Shown here: positions 1 to 10,335 of the stretch, in pieces
Position numbering within the stretch: the stretch's first letter is position 1
How the letters are laid out: each line of letters starts with the position of its first letter
From: Corylus avellana
Taxonomy: Eukaryota; Streptophyta; Magnoliopsida; Fagales; Betulaceae
Assembly (NCBI RefSeq): GCF_901000735.1
Contig: NC_081550.1
Location: 2,500,669-2,564,668, forward strand
Reading direction: 5' to 3'
DNA: 64,000 nucleotides
The notes under the pieces: generated by a model
Database searches by the model: none
The model's input: the letters and a program-made list of their open reading frames with translations, nothing else
What the model was told of the DNA's origin: nothing
Made by a program: the position numbers and the translations under genes

Positions 1-470
1 AATAAAATGAAAGAGGAAGGAGAAGTTTGAATACCTTGAATTATTAAAGTTTGCATTTCCACTTAATAAGAGAATGGAATTCCTATTTTCTTTGCTGCCT
101 ACCACCTTATACAAGTGAAACTTTGGTGGGCACAGGGTTAAGCCATGGAGTGCCTGGGCCTCCTCATAGTTTAGCCTCTCAAGACATTAGTTCCTTAACG
201 AGATTGTGATTACACCCAAATAGAATCTTCAAAAATACAAATCCACACGATTTGAAGTGTATCTCCTCTTCCAGTGACTAATTGCAACTTTACCAGATTT
301 GGTTAGAAATAATTCTTTAATTTTCATAGTCAAGGAATGATGATAAGAATCACACTCTTCAAGAATGGTAATCCTTCAAATGGTAAAAACCCATGATATG
401 TAATAACAATATCCTCAATCCAAAGCTCAAAGGCTTATGAAATCAATTTTCAAAGATCCAATGACATAAA
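1..470. repeat. Divergent repeat shared with 11281-11770 and 22742-22990
   Basis: This stretch aligns by eye, with scattered substitutions and small indels, to about 11281-11770 and to the copy starting at 22742. Shared landmarks include the string ttattaaagtttgcatttcc and the block around aaggcttatgaaatcaattt. Homology stops near 470, just past the 3' side of the DUF1138 gene, so this looks like an old duplication of that gene's downstream flank. No coding potential was seen. Confidence 0.7.
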
Positions 471-665
471 CAAAATGGTCATACTGCCAAAGAAATGCCC
501 CCACTATGGTCACTATGTTCAGACAAGATTTGAAACAGTGTCCACCTTACCTTACCAGATACAAGGGAGCATAATCTAATGGAATACAGAAGAATTTATG
601 AGCATGTCTTTGCAATGCCTAACAAGGAAAACAAAATCAGCAAGGGATGTGCCAAAGATGCAAGC

Positions 666-994
666 CTATTCAGGCTGGGACTTGACAATGAAGTTCTGGC
701 GACGGATAGGGTTCATCACAACTGGAGGCCCTGCTGTGCGCGGCCAAGCCTGGAACTTCTTATCAGTTTCTTCCAACCATTCCTTGCTTGAAACAGTTTT
801 AGGGGTGGTACCTGGTTACCAAATTAATAACTCTGTCAAACTGCACAAAGATTGATTACTGTAAAATAATTAATCAAAAAGTTGTGTCACCCAAACGGAC
901 CACCAAATATCTTCTTGTCAGCGAGAAAATAGTCACAAGTATAAGCAATTGCAAAGGATCCCACAAGAGATCCTATGATGTACTTTGCTGCCAT
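666..994 (-). CDS. DUF1138 family small protein, 79 aa, two coding exons
   Basis: Coding exons are 901-994 and 666-811 on the minus strand, joined in phase 1, giving 79 residues. The protein starts MAAKYIIGSLVGSFAIAY, a short hydrophobic N-terminal segment (about residues 5-20), followed by the conserved ADKKIFGGTTPKTV and EWLEETDKKFQAWPRTAGPP blocks, and ends near NFIVKSQPE. This arrangement and length match the plant DUF1138 family, whose function is unknown; I expect a membrane-associated, possibly organellar protein, but that is inference. The start is the first ATG after the acceptor of a 5' UTR intron (exon resumes at 1000). The donor of the coding intron reads GTCCGT, which is weak, but it is the only position that restores the conserved G-G-T-T-P reading. 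The upstream UTR exon is about 4667-4715. Confidence 0.85.
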
Positions 995-2102
995 TTTAAC
1001 CTGTAACAGTTAAAAATCAAAATAGTCACACAATGAAAAAAGAAGATAATCCCCAAACATAAATAACTAGCACGCCATTACAGCCCATCATAAAAAGTGC
1101 ATGCTTATAAACAAGATTAGAATTCTTAAATGACTGAACACAATAGAACATCAGAATGAAGAGATAAAGAGATAAAGAAAATGCTAATGCATATCAATCT
1201 CTTTTCATATCAGAGCCCATATTTCAAGAGAGATAAAACATGTGTATTGTATGTATTGTACTGAAAAAAATATGATTTTGGAAGTAAAACAATTGAAAAC
1301 TACAAATATTAACCCAACCAGCTTCAAAGTCAATATTTTTGTACAAGAACAGAGAAAAATATTGAACAGCCAAAATACCAAAATATAGGAGTACAGTGGT
1401 TCAAGTTCAAAGTAGATAGATGAGAAAGTCAGATAAAAGAAACATTTGTCAAAGTAATGGCAAAAAGATGATGTACCTTTAGCTAAAAAAGAAAGTATTC
1501 TACAAAGATGAAACAGCAAATAATTGAATAAAATTATGGTTTTGAGAAGTGAAAAATGGGATTTCAATAACCAAGAAACCAGATAGTCAACATAATGCCT
1601 TGTAAACCTAGGTTCTCTATCAACATTCACAATCAAAAGCAGTACTGATCAAGTCGGTTATATACAAAAAAATTTATTTCATTTCAGAATGTGATAAATT
1701 TCAAATATATATGAGCTCGTAGATTTTGAATAGGGTCCATTGAGAACTAACTAGTCCAGCTTGAAAGCCACGGCTCGATTAGATAAACATAAGTAGGTTG
1801 TGAATTATAAAGTCTAGAATCAACCTATTGTCAATTAAACCAGGGGCTTATATATTAATGAGTTTCCTCAAATTTATATACTTATACCACTAACCCTGAA
1901 TTCACGACACAGACACATCAAAATATCGATCCCATAGACCATCTTATAAGTCAAGTTTACCCTCATTTTAAATCTAGCAAATCAAACAGACTAATGCAAG
2001 AAAGAAACACAGAGGATTCTAAAAAGGAAGGGACAGATTCTAAGACTATCGACCAAAGCAAAAACCAGGAAAAAAAAAAGAACCTCAAAAAGGTCCGTAA
2101 AC

Positions 2103-3203
2103 TGTTACGTGTCTAGTGGAAGGAATTTTAGGATTGGAATTGAATGACTTAGAGATAATAAGTTATAACTATTGATAACATTAGAATTAAGACTTCAATG
2201 TTAGAGATAATATGTCATCATTATTGATAGGGTTATACACTTAAACCCTTCGAACTTCCGGCCATTTTCAAAAAAGCCTTACAAAGTGACAGGCGTGACA
2301 CTTGGATAAATCAAACTACAATTATGTCAAAAAGGCGACTCCGTTAGGGTTGACCGTTAGAATGGATGGAAAAACCAAATTTGACCAAAATCTTCTGAAA
2401 ATGTGAGAAGGGAAACTTGGAAGAGACTTGCTATTTCTCCATCTCTCATCCATCTTATTTTCAAATCAACCATTGGATCAAGTTCTACAGATCTAATGGT
2501 TTATTTGAGAAAAAATAAATAAATGGAGATGAATGGGAGATGAAGAAATAGCATTTCTCAACTTTGAAAGCTTGACCAATTTGACACTCCATTTACTTTT
2601 GCTCCACGTGATCATTGTTCTTCCAAATGGTACTGCCAATTTACTTTGTCTCTCATGCTATCCTTGGCACATTAGTTCGCTTATCTGTGGCTTATTTGAA
2701 AAAGGAGCTAATGTGTAAGAGCAGAGACGTGAAGACCAAAAAAAAAACAAAAACGTATCCAAGACTTCAACTTCAAGTCAGGTATCCAAGTTCAAGTGCA
2801 CTTCCAAAGGAGTCACCAAGATGGCAAGATATTAGTTTTATTTATCATCCGTTATCAATTGTTCTTTGAATGGTTAGTTCCAGGATTTCTAGGACCTTGA
2901 GGAGAAGGTCCATTTAAAGATGGGTGGTATGTTACGTGTCTAGTGGGGAGGAATTTTAGGCTTAGGATTAAATGACTTAGAAATAATAAGTTATCATTAT
3001 TGATAACATTGGAAGTGGTTTATTATAGTCAGTCTTTTATTTCCACTGTGCATTAAGTGTCTATTTAAAGACACCAAAAAGCTAATAAAAGAATCAAGGA
3101 GTTAATTGCTATCAAATATTTATGTTTGTTGTTGGGAGGCTTAAGTTCCTCAAACTACCCTAAAACAAGGAGTCCTAGGATTCTTCGAATTATCCTACCA
3201 ACA
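2103..3203 (+). mobile_element. Degraded LTR retroelement: broken 5' LTR, short interior, 3' LTR
   Basis: Two stretches beginning with the same tgttacgtgtctagtgg string occur at 2103 and 2930. The right one (2930-3203, about 274 bp) starts TG and ends CCTACCAACA, as LTRs do. It is directly preceded by a purine-rich tract, aaagatgggtggta, typical of a polypurine tract at the end of a Copia-type element. The left one keeps only about the first 90-130 bp and contains an extra partial repeat. The interior (about 700 bp) has no gag or pol reading frame, so this is a non-autonomous or heavily deleted element. I saw no target-site duplication. Confidence 0.6.
2930..3203 (+). repeat. Solo-like 3' LTR
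   Basis: The sequence runs from TGTTACG to CCAACA and includes a stretch reading ctatttaaagacacc that resembles the promoter region of short plant LTRs. It is the better-preserved of the two LTR pieces in the DUF1138 intron. Confidence 0.6.
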
Positions 3204-4666
3204 TTCTAGTCAAGTTATGTAGGCACATAACACAAACATTCTAGAAACAAATATGGTTGATCATAAGTTGAGACATTGACAATCAAAACAAGGGTTAATT
3301 CATTTACAATTATAAAGAAATGACCTTATTTATTTCTTTTTAGTATCCTGCAACTGAAACTTATATAGATGGCACATCCAAGAAAGAACTACCACAAGAT
3401 AAACATTTAGTACTAATCATCAGAATAAAGAGGTTGTTCATTTCTACTAACCATCTACCAGTCACAATCACAGTATTGTTACCTCCAACATATACTAGAT
3501 TGGTAATAAAACTGAATATCAGATGATAAACCACAAACCAACATGAAAGACTAAAAAAGAAGATAACTATAAACATGAAAATAAGAGTAAAAGGCAACAA
3601 TCAAAAATCAAAACCAATGAATCGGCATGAAAGGAACCACATCTTCAAGCAAATAGTTGGCCAAACAAAACATAGACTACGATCTGTAATTTCTTATATG
3701 TGCACCATGTTGATCATTGTTTAATAGGAAAGCAGTATAATTTTCATTCTTATTTCATATTTATTTAGTTGAAAAAAAAAGGTGTAGTAACACAAACACA
3801 TGTAACAAGATTTATGGTTCAAGTAAATATAAGTTGCATGAATTGCAGGTTAACTGCTTGATTTACCATAGCCAAAACTAATATTTCTCAATTAACGCAA
3901 CTAAGATGGGAAACATCCCCCACTCCTTGGGGCCAATTACTTGTATAAGGAACCCCAAAAAAAAACAAAGATGGGAAACATAAGCAAATAGGAAAGTCAA
4001 AGATAACACCTTGGAAACCTTCTCATATCCAACAAAATAAGTAACAAAAAAACTGCTTGATTATAAACGAGAAAAGTGAAATTGTAAACAGAAATCATAA
4101 CTAAGCTTCAAATTTATTTATTTATTTAAAAAAAAAAAAAAAAAAGTGAACAAATTTTATGTATCGAGGATACTTAAATTGACGGTGCGAATGCAATGTC
4201 GAAAAAGTAGCCTCAGTTTGAGTCCCTGAGGTTATATTAGGGATGCGTTGTATATTTAAGAAGAAATATAGTTTCTAATGGCAACGTGAGAGAGAATAAA
4301 TTACAAGGCACAATGAAAATTTTCAAAAGAAAGGCACAAAGGGGAAAATGGAATACACATGCACAAAGAGTCAATAACAGACAACAAAAAAACGTAAAAC
4401 CCAGTATTCCATTTCCTGTATTTTCCCAAATTTTCTAAGAAACCAAGCAGATAATTGGTTACCCAAATAAAAGCACAAGACAATAAATTCGAATAAACCC
4501 ATTTCAGATCATACAATAAAAAGCATTGAATGCACTGAGCAACCAAACAAGAAGTGATGGCAAGCTATAAAATTAATAAGTCCAATGAATACTGAAACGC
4601 AAATCAAACCTAGAAGAAATTTACATCCACCCGCATAGATTTAGCGAGAGATGAAAAGGAACTCAC

Positions 4667-4716
4667 CGAGAGTTCTTGTTCCGAAACTCTGAAGAAAATA
4701 GTCGAAGATGCGCTTA
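4667..4716 (-). other. Predicted 5' UTR exon of the DUF1138 gene
   Basis: The exon ends at a strong GTGAGT donor (4666-4661 on the minus strand). Its 5' end is placed about 30 nt downstream of the TATAAA at 4743-4748. The same exon, donor and TATA box recur at about 19454-19505 in the second block, where the coding part is missing because of an N gap. Confidence 0.55.
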
Positions 4717-4742
4717 AACGTTGCGGGCGTGCGTATGGCAGA

Positions 4743-4748
4743 TTTATA
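4743..4748 (-). promoter_or_regulatory. TATA box of the DUF1138 gene
   Basis: TATAAA on the minus strand, about 75 bp upstream of the predicted 5' UTR intron donor. The same box is kept at 19530-19535 in the second block. Confidence 0.5.
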
Positions 4749-5030
4749 AACGGAGGAATTCACCAATCCTGATCTTCCACGTTTTACAATTCTATTGACT
4801 GACCCGTTTGTATTGACAGCTTATAATATCCTTCTGAATCCGGTTGAGTGCCCGACCCGTTTGATTCGCAAAAATTTTACCAATAGAGAAAAACGAATCA
4901 AACCAAGAAAACCAACAAATTATCAAAGCATTCACATTTAACTCCACAAATATTTAGCTGAAATTTAGTTTGAAAATACCTTCTTCTTTTTTCTTTTCTT
5001 TTTATTATATTAACTAGCAATTTTTTTAAA

Positions 5031-5181
5031 GCACTTATATCTAATTCAGCATTTTTAGTTATTTATTTTATCGTTTAATTTAAAATATGCTTTATGTATT
5101 TTTCAAAGCACTTATATCTGAATCAGCATTTTTAGTTATCTATTTTATCGTTTAATTTAAAATATGCTTTATGTATTTTTC
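5031..5181. repeat. 77-bp tandem duplication
   Basis: Two adjacent copies start at gcacttatat (5031 and 5108) and end at tttatgtattttt. The second block (about 19815-19895) carries a single copy, so the duplication distinguishes the two versions of this region. Confidence 0.8.
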
Positions 5182-5271
5182 ACTATTCTCAAAGAGAGTG
5201 AAACATATTGATTTTTTTATTACTTTTTTTTTTTTTTTAATGCTTTGGTTTTTTTTATATATATATATATG

Positions 5272-5362
5272 TCCACACAAGAGGGAAGAGAAGAATTCAA
5301 ACTAATGACCTCCACTTTATTAAACGTAATCCTAACCGATTGAGCTACCTTTTATGGACTCT
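5272..5362 (-). mobile_element. tRNA-derived SINE-like fragment
   Basis: On the minus strand the block reads ggtagctcaatcggttagga, which resembles a tRNA A-box, followed about 30 nt later by ggtcattagtttgaattc, which resembles a B-box. That spacing is typical of tRNA-derived SINEs. There is no intact tRNA fold and no clear 3' tail, so it is only a remnant. Confidence 0.4.
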
Positions 5363-5866
5363 TTAATGCTTTGTTGATCTATAGTGGGACTCTTTAATGC
5401 TTTGTTGATCTATAGTGTTAGGTAAATATGATTGCTCTATAAAGGTTTGGCTTCTTTTTTTTTTTCCATCTTTTATTTTGTTTTTCCCAAAAAAAAAAAA
5501 AAAAAAAGGTTGTTTATTTGCTATGCCCGTGAGTTGTCCCTTTTTGCCCTTATGATTGGTCTATGAAGGTTTTTCTTGAAAATGAGTATGGAGATGATGA
5601 AGAGGAAATAAATGATAAAAGAAAGACATGAAAAGACTATTATGTCCTTCTCAATAAAAACAAATAAATAAAAAAAAATAATAACGTAAGGGTGACAACA
5701 AGCCATAAGGGAAACCAAATGGGAGTACTATAATATAACAATACTAAACAACATATATTACATAAATCAACCCTTAAGAAAATCCATAATTAGTGACATA
5801 AAATGAAATAAAAAGCTAAAACATAAAGGCATTAAATTAATGCCTAAGGCTAAGAAAAACCATAAA

Positions 5867-7303
5867 TCATAAATGGTCCCAGCCCAAATCATCATTCAAG
5901 ATATCATCATCCATCGGATTATAATTGAGAATTTTAGAAAGCAAATCATCAAAGTCGTTGTCCGTACAGATGCCTTGCATGGTATAATATTGATCTCCAT
6001 AATTGCTGCTGTCCACTCCTGTAAACTGATGATTATCAGGCCGGTTTGCAACCACATTGTTTCCTCCTGGTCCTGGAAATTGATGATCAGGCCTGTTTGG
6101 AGCCATATAGTTGGGTTGATCATTTATCCGGGATGCATTTTGTAGTTGTTGTTGCTGTGGCATCATAGTGTTGTACTGCTGCGGCAGCATATAGTTGTGC
6201 TGCTGCTGCTGCATACAGTAATGCATATCCACAACAGGCTTATCAATCGGATGATGATAATGGGAAGGTGCGGATTCAACTGAAGTCGGGTTTGAAGTTG
6301 AGGCTATCAGATGATCATGGGAAGTTGTTTTGGATCCAGCTGAAGTCAGGTTTGAAGTTGAGGCTATCAGATGATCATGGGAAGAAGTTGTGGATCCAGC
6401 TGAAGTCGGGTTTGAAGTTGATGGATCCTCATCATCTGTACCCGTAATGGTTTTAGATTTATGAGTGGTGTTGTAATAGATCATACATAAGACTTCATCC
6501 AACTGGAGAAAGAAAGAAAGAAAGAAATTCATGATCAAGTGATGAGTAATATATATATATATGGATGCTAAAATGAAAAAAAGGATGAAAAATTAAGCCA
6601 TGCGCGTACTATCATGTCATTTGCAGATGTTCTCTTTCGACGAGGAGCATCGTTGATCCTATATTCATGCATAATCCAATGGGACTTGCGACCTCTGGGA
6701 GCTTTTCCTTCGTAAAACACCAGTGACTTCTTAAACCCAACAACAATATTTCTTGCATCTTTAATTGACTTGTCAGCTCCGCTAGCCTTCCAATATCCAT
6801 CACCCGTTGATCGATTTGGTCGATCTCCATTTGGGTACTTTCTTTCTCTTGGTGTGAAAAAGTGCCATTCCCCTTTTCCGTTATCTTTTTCTTTGTATAT
6901 TTCTTCAATCAATTCCAAAAAATGTTATAATATGTTAACAAAAAAATTTTCAAATAACAAGGGAACGAATATAATGATAAAAGGGTATATGTTACGTATG
7001 AAAAAAACACTATATATATATTACAGTGATTGAAACAAAGAAGAGGGATTTTTGAGGAGGATCGGAGGAACCTGTAAGAATGTTTGGGTTGTATTGATAA
7101 ACGTTAGCCTGGATGATCTGGTTTCGTGGCTGGGGCTTCTGGCAGGAAGTGATTAGCTCCTGTTCAGTGGCGAACCTAATCCCAGATGGGAGATTCTTGA
7201 AGCAGTCAATACAATCTTCTAGGATATAATTGTAATCGAAATCGAAATCGAAATCTAAATCTAAAATATCAGCAGAATCCATCACATTCGGGTTCACCTC
7301 CAT
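5867..7303 (-). CDS. NAC-domain transcription factor, copy 1 (386 aa)
   Basis: Three exons on the minus strand: 7072-7303, 6610-6902 and 5867-6502, with introns in phase 1 and phase 0, as in typical NAC genes. The start matches the one in the other NAC genes (context gtccaacaATGGA). Exon 1 encodes an Asp/Phe-rich leader ([11 protein letters not shown]) and a degenerate NAC subdomain A ([14 protein letters not shown] instead of [15 protein letters not shown]). Exon 2 encodes well-kept subdomains C and [46 protein letters not shown] and HWIMHEYRI. Exon 3 closes the domain ([10 protein letters not shown]) and adds a tail with three 20-residue repeats ([15 protein letters not shown]), a Gln-rich stretch and an acidic end ([19 protein letters not shown]) that looks like an activation domain. 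It should be a nuclear DNA-binding factor; the damaged subdomain A may weaken dimerisation. Confidence 0.85.
6221..6420 (-). repeat. 60-bp tandem repeat inside NAC exon 3
   Basis: The block tgaagtcgggtttgaagttg recurs at 6281, 6341 and 6401 with a 60-bp period, so the encoded tail repeats every 20 residues without breaking frame. The second copy of the gene carries the same array. Confidence 0.85.
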
Positions 7304-8025
7304 TGTTGGACTACTCCTGGCCTGCTGACGCAAAAGATATTTGGAGAAGAAAACGTAAGCTTAATATATAGAAAACTCTAGAATTCTATCTCCCTTAAAA
7401 TTAAGTATGAGTTAAGTAGAGAGATGTACGTTTAAATTTTGTATATTGTTTAATAGATGATTAATGTAGCTACATTATCTTTTAAAAATCAAACTGATTA
7501 ACTGATAAAATCTAAGTGATTTAACCTATAAATTCAAATATTTATCGGTTAAGATTGTTTAATTTGTTCTCTTCTAGGATATGCTTTTGAGATTTATTTC
7601 CATTCAACTTCATCTATATATTTTTTTCAAATATACCATTAAATCTGTTGCACCACCTATATGTGGATCGTACATATCTAATTGTAAATTTAAAAAAGAG
7701 TTAGATATATAAGAGATAAACAATATTCGAAAGTAATTTTTGAAATTTGACATATATCATGTTATCCAAAGATGATCTTGCGGTCAACTATATATATCGA
7801 CAACGCTTATTTTGATTTATTTGTGTTCAAGTATACATGACATATTAAGATATTTACTTTTATTAGCTGAACCAATTGAGATATATAATATAATTAGTCA
7901 AACAATTCGAAAATAACACCTATTCGATCAGAACATTAATTCAATCTCATGAATCAAATTAAAGAGTTCAATTTAATATTCTTAGTTAAATACCCTCGAA
8001 CTCTTTGAACATAATCATCTTCAGT
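7304..8025. other. Upstream region of NAC copy 1
   Basis: AT-rich 5' flank of the NAC gene. It is homologous, with many differences, to 37582-38240 upstream of the second NAC gene. The TATAAA found at 37676-37681 in that promoter is not kept at the matching place here. No genes seen. Confidence 0.5.
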
Positions 8026-8213
8026 CCAATTTGAGGGGTATTTTTGTCTTTTCACTTTTTAAGTGGACAAAAATACCCATCCACTTAGATAAAATACTCA
8101 TCCACTTGGATATTCTCCAGTTCAGGATCCTAATCCCAATCTTTTAAGATCTCTCCAATTTATTTGAATTGGAGAATATTCAATTAGTGAAAAGACAAAA
8201 CTACCTCTCAAAT
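8026..8213. mobile_element. Hairpin MITE-like element
   Basis: The arms 8026-8056 and 8186-8213 are near-perfect inverted repeats (tttgaggggtatttttgtc against its complement). A second, nested perfect inverted repeat of 13 bp (gggtatttttgtc / gacaaaaataccc) sits at 8036-8048 and 8066-8078. The same gtatttttgtc...gacaaaaata core occurs at 31284-31360 and 38268-38339. No transposase reading frame is present. Confidence 0.55.
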
Positions 8214-9347
8214 ATAACTTAACGGTATTCTCTCCAGTTACATCATATATTCTGTTATGAGTACTTGAATATAAAACTTTTTTTTCCCAAGAATAACTTT
8301 TACATATAGGGACTTGTGACAAAACAAGTATTTCGTGCCTTTCTTTGAAAAGATATGAAACAACAAAAGTGAGTGTTGTGAAACACAAAATCTATTCATT
8401 ATCCACATTTAAAATTCAAAAAAACCACGAAATAAAGAACAAAACAAAAGAGAAATTAAGATAAAAGATAAAGATATGTTGTTTTCAAAACACTCACTTT
8501 TGCTATTCTATGTTGATGTGTCATCCTCTTAATAGAATGCACAAAAGACATAATTTGTGCCAAGTTCTTATAAAAGTTATTCTCTCTTTGCCCTTCTTAA
8601 GTTTCCAGTTCTAAAGTTTAATAGAGTTTAGTTCATGTAGTTTACTTGATTTACAATAAGCTAGAATGTAGCTAGTATTAAAATGTTTTGAGAGATCACT
8701 TGGGTATGCATAAATAATAAGTTACTTGTCCAGCCCTAATGGTTAAATCAATCGCATCACTTCATAAAGCGGAAGTTACTAGTTCAAAAAATAAAATAAA
8801 ATAACAAGTTACTCTCTGTTGTCAAATTCCGTCAAAAAGTTGACAGATTCTGTTAGGTAGAGTTATGTTAGAGCCAATAAAATAATAACACATGTTATTC
8901 ATAGTTTAAAAAATATAAATATATAAAAATTTAAAGCTAAAAAATAAAATATAAACAAGATAAGGGCTGGGAAATTTGAACTTACTCCCTATCAAGCCAT
9001 CATGGTTTGTGTAATATATAATTGAGCATTGGCACTTTCATCAGGGAACAAGCAACAAAACTGTATGCAGCACAAACAATGAAGGCATGGGACCTTAATG
9101 TATCAGACAAAAACAGGAATTAAAAAAGAAATAATGTAGACCAAGATCGGCATTCGTGTCAAAAGGAAAATAAACTCAATTTGTTTCACTCTTCTCAATT
9201 TTCTCATCAGCCAAACAAAGAAACCACTATTTCTTATCGTTTGATCGATTTTCTTCAGCGTCCAAACAAACCCCAGATGCAAAGAAGCATTTCAGGAAAA
9301 TATGAAGCGAGAAAAGTAAAAGGGGAGGAGACTCTAAGTGGAAAACA
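8214..9347. other. Gene-poor spacer homologous to 38340-40180
   Basis: From about 8460 the sequence tracks 39390-40180 upstream of the second NAC gene, including a SINE-like block (8735-8790, ending ttactagttcaaaa) and the string gggctgggaaatttgaactt at about 8965. No open reading frame with a recognisable product was found. Confidence 0.5.
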
Positions 9348-9425
9348 AAGAGAATGGAGAGCAGAGACAGCAGAGTCAAGGACTTGCTTGTATCGGCCCA
9401 TGATGGCAATCCAAGCTCCATGTTT
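9348..9425 (-). pseudogene. Fragment of a peroxisomal 2,4-dienoyl-CoA reductase-like SDR gene
   Basis: One frame reads HGAWIAIMGRYKQVLDSAV followed by SALHSL. This resembles the stretch after the cofactor-binding loop in plant peroxisomal 2,4-dienoyl-CoA reductases (short-chain dehydrogenases of unsaturated fatty acid beta-oxidation). Only this piece of the first exon survives; the following sequence down to about 9230 matches the flank of the longer fragment at 40184-40318 and looks like former intron. No full gene is near, so it is a pseudogene fragment. Confidence 0.6.
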
Positions 9426-9552
9426 ACAAAAAAAAATAAAAATCAACCCTTAAGAAAATCCATAAGTGACATAAATTAAATAAAGCTAAAACATAAAGGT
9501 ATTAAATTAATGCCCAAGGCTAAGAAAAGTCATAAATTACATAAAGTTAAAA

Positions 9553-10165
9553 AAGGTCCGTCAGTCCGTCCGCAACAAATTAGAACTTGGGCTAATATCA
9601 TCCATCAATGATAGATGATCATTGAAAACAAACTTGAGAGAGAAAATCATTAGAGTTATCCGTACAGAAGCCCTGGTGGTACCCATCATTTGGATAGAGC
9701 CTGCAAGTATCAATCATCATGGTATGATTTTCCATAATTGCTGGTATCCACTCCTCCAGTAAACTGATGATTATGAGGCATGTTTTCAGCCTTATTTTGA
9801 AACTGATGATCAGGCCTGTTTGCAGCCATATCAGGAGAGTTTGCAGCCATATTGTTTCCTCCTGGTCCTGGAAAGTGATGATCAGGCCTGTTTGGAACCA
9901 TATTATATTTGGATTGATCATTTATCAAGGATGCATTTTGGAGTAGTTGCTGCTGCTGCTGCATATCCACAGGGTTATGAATCAGATCTCCATTTGGGTA
10001 CTATCTTTCTCTTGGTGTGAAAAAGTAGCATTCGTCTTCTCCATTTTTCTTCAATCAATGCAAAATGTTATATGTTAACAAAATTTCCAAATAATAATAA
10101 TGATAAAAGGGTATGTTACGAATGAAAAAACACATTAATAAAAGTAATGTTTATGCTTCAACCAT

Positions 10166-10197
<32 letters not shown>

Positions 10198-10335
10198 ACA
10201 GTCATTGAACGAAAGAATCAAAGAAAGAAGATGGATTTTTCACAAAGAACCTGTAAGACTCTCAGGGTATAGGTAGAGATATATGTAATTAGCCTCAGTG
10301 GAGCGGAACCTAAAACTGAAAAGATCCGAATCCAT
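9553..10335 (-). pseudogene. NAC pseudogene with most of its NAC domain deleted
   Basis: Remnants of all three NAC exons remain in order. An exon 1 piece (10251-10335) keeps the start context, reads MDSDLFSFRFRSTE and ends at the same donor as the other NAC genes, but lacks the rest of subdomains A and B. An exon 2 piece (about 9985-10050) encodes FFTPRER, then an in-frame stop where the lysine should be. It joins directly to tail sequence ([17 protein letters not shown], 9620-9970) without subdomains C-E. The 3' flank at 9430-9550 matches that of NAC copy 1. The tail end near 9560-9660 is closer to the NAC gene at 36149-37581. Confidence 0.8.
10170..10197. repeat. (TA)n microsatellite
   Basis: An uninterrupted run of TA dinucleotides of about 28 bp inside the first intron remnant of the NAC pseudogene. 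Confidence 0.9.

Larger units (their letters stand above)
1001..4666 (-). other. Long 5' UTR intron of the DUF1138 gene
   Basis: The intron runs from a GTGAGT donor (G at 4666) to a TTACAG acceptor at 1001, about 3.67 kb. It holds no convincing coding sequence; short open frames such as 1205-1636 and 3361-3600 show no family resemblance. It contains LTR-retroelement debris (2103-3203) and, near 4165-4240, a short block with a tRNA-like B-box (gtttgagtcc). Introns in the 5' UTR are common in small housekeeping plant genes, but this one is long because of the inserted repeat. Confidence 0.6.
4750..5866. other. Intergenic spacer between DUF1138 promoter and NAC 3' end
   Basis: The spacer is AT-rich and holds a 77-bp tandem duplication (5031-5107 and 5108-5181), a 31-bp tandem repeat near 5360-5418, several poly-A/T runs and a SINE-like tRNA-related block (5272-5362). 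Around 5455-5590 it resembles 35670-35800, the 3' flank of the other NAC gene, which shows the two NAC loci share ancestry beyond the coding region. Confidence 0.6.

Noticed and set aside
1205..1636. 143-codon minus-strand open frame
   Set aside because: AT-rich, Phe/Leu-rich translation without family features, inside the DUF1138 leader intron.
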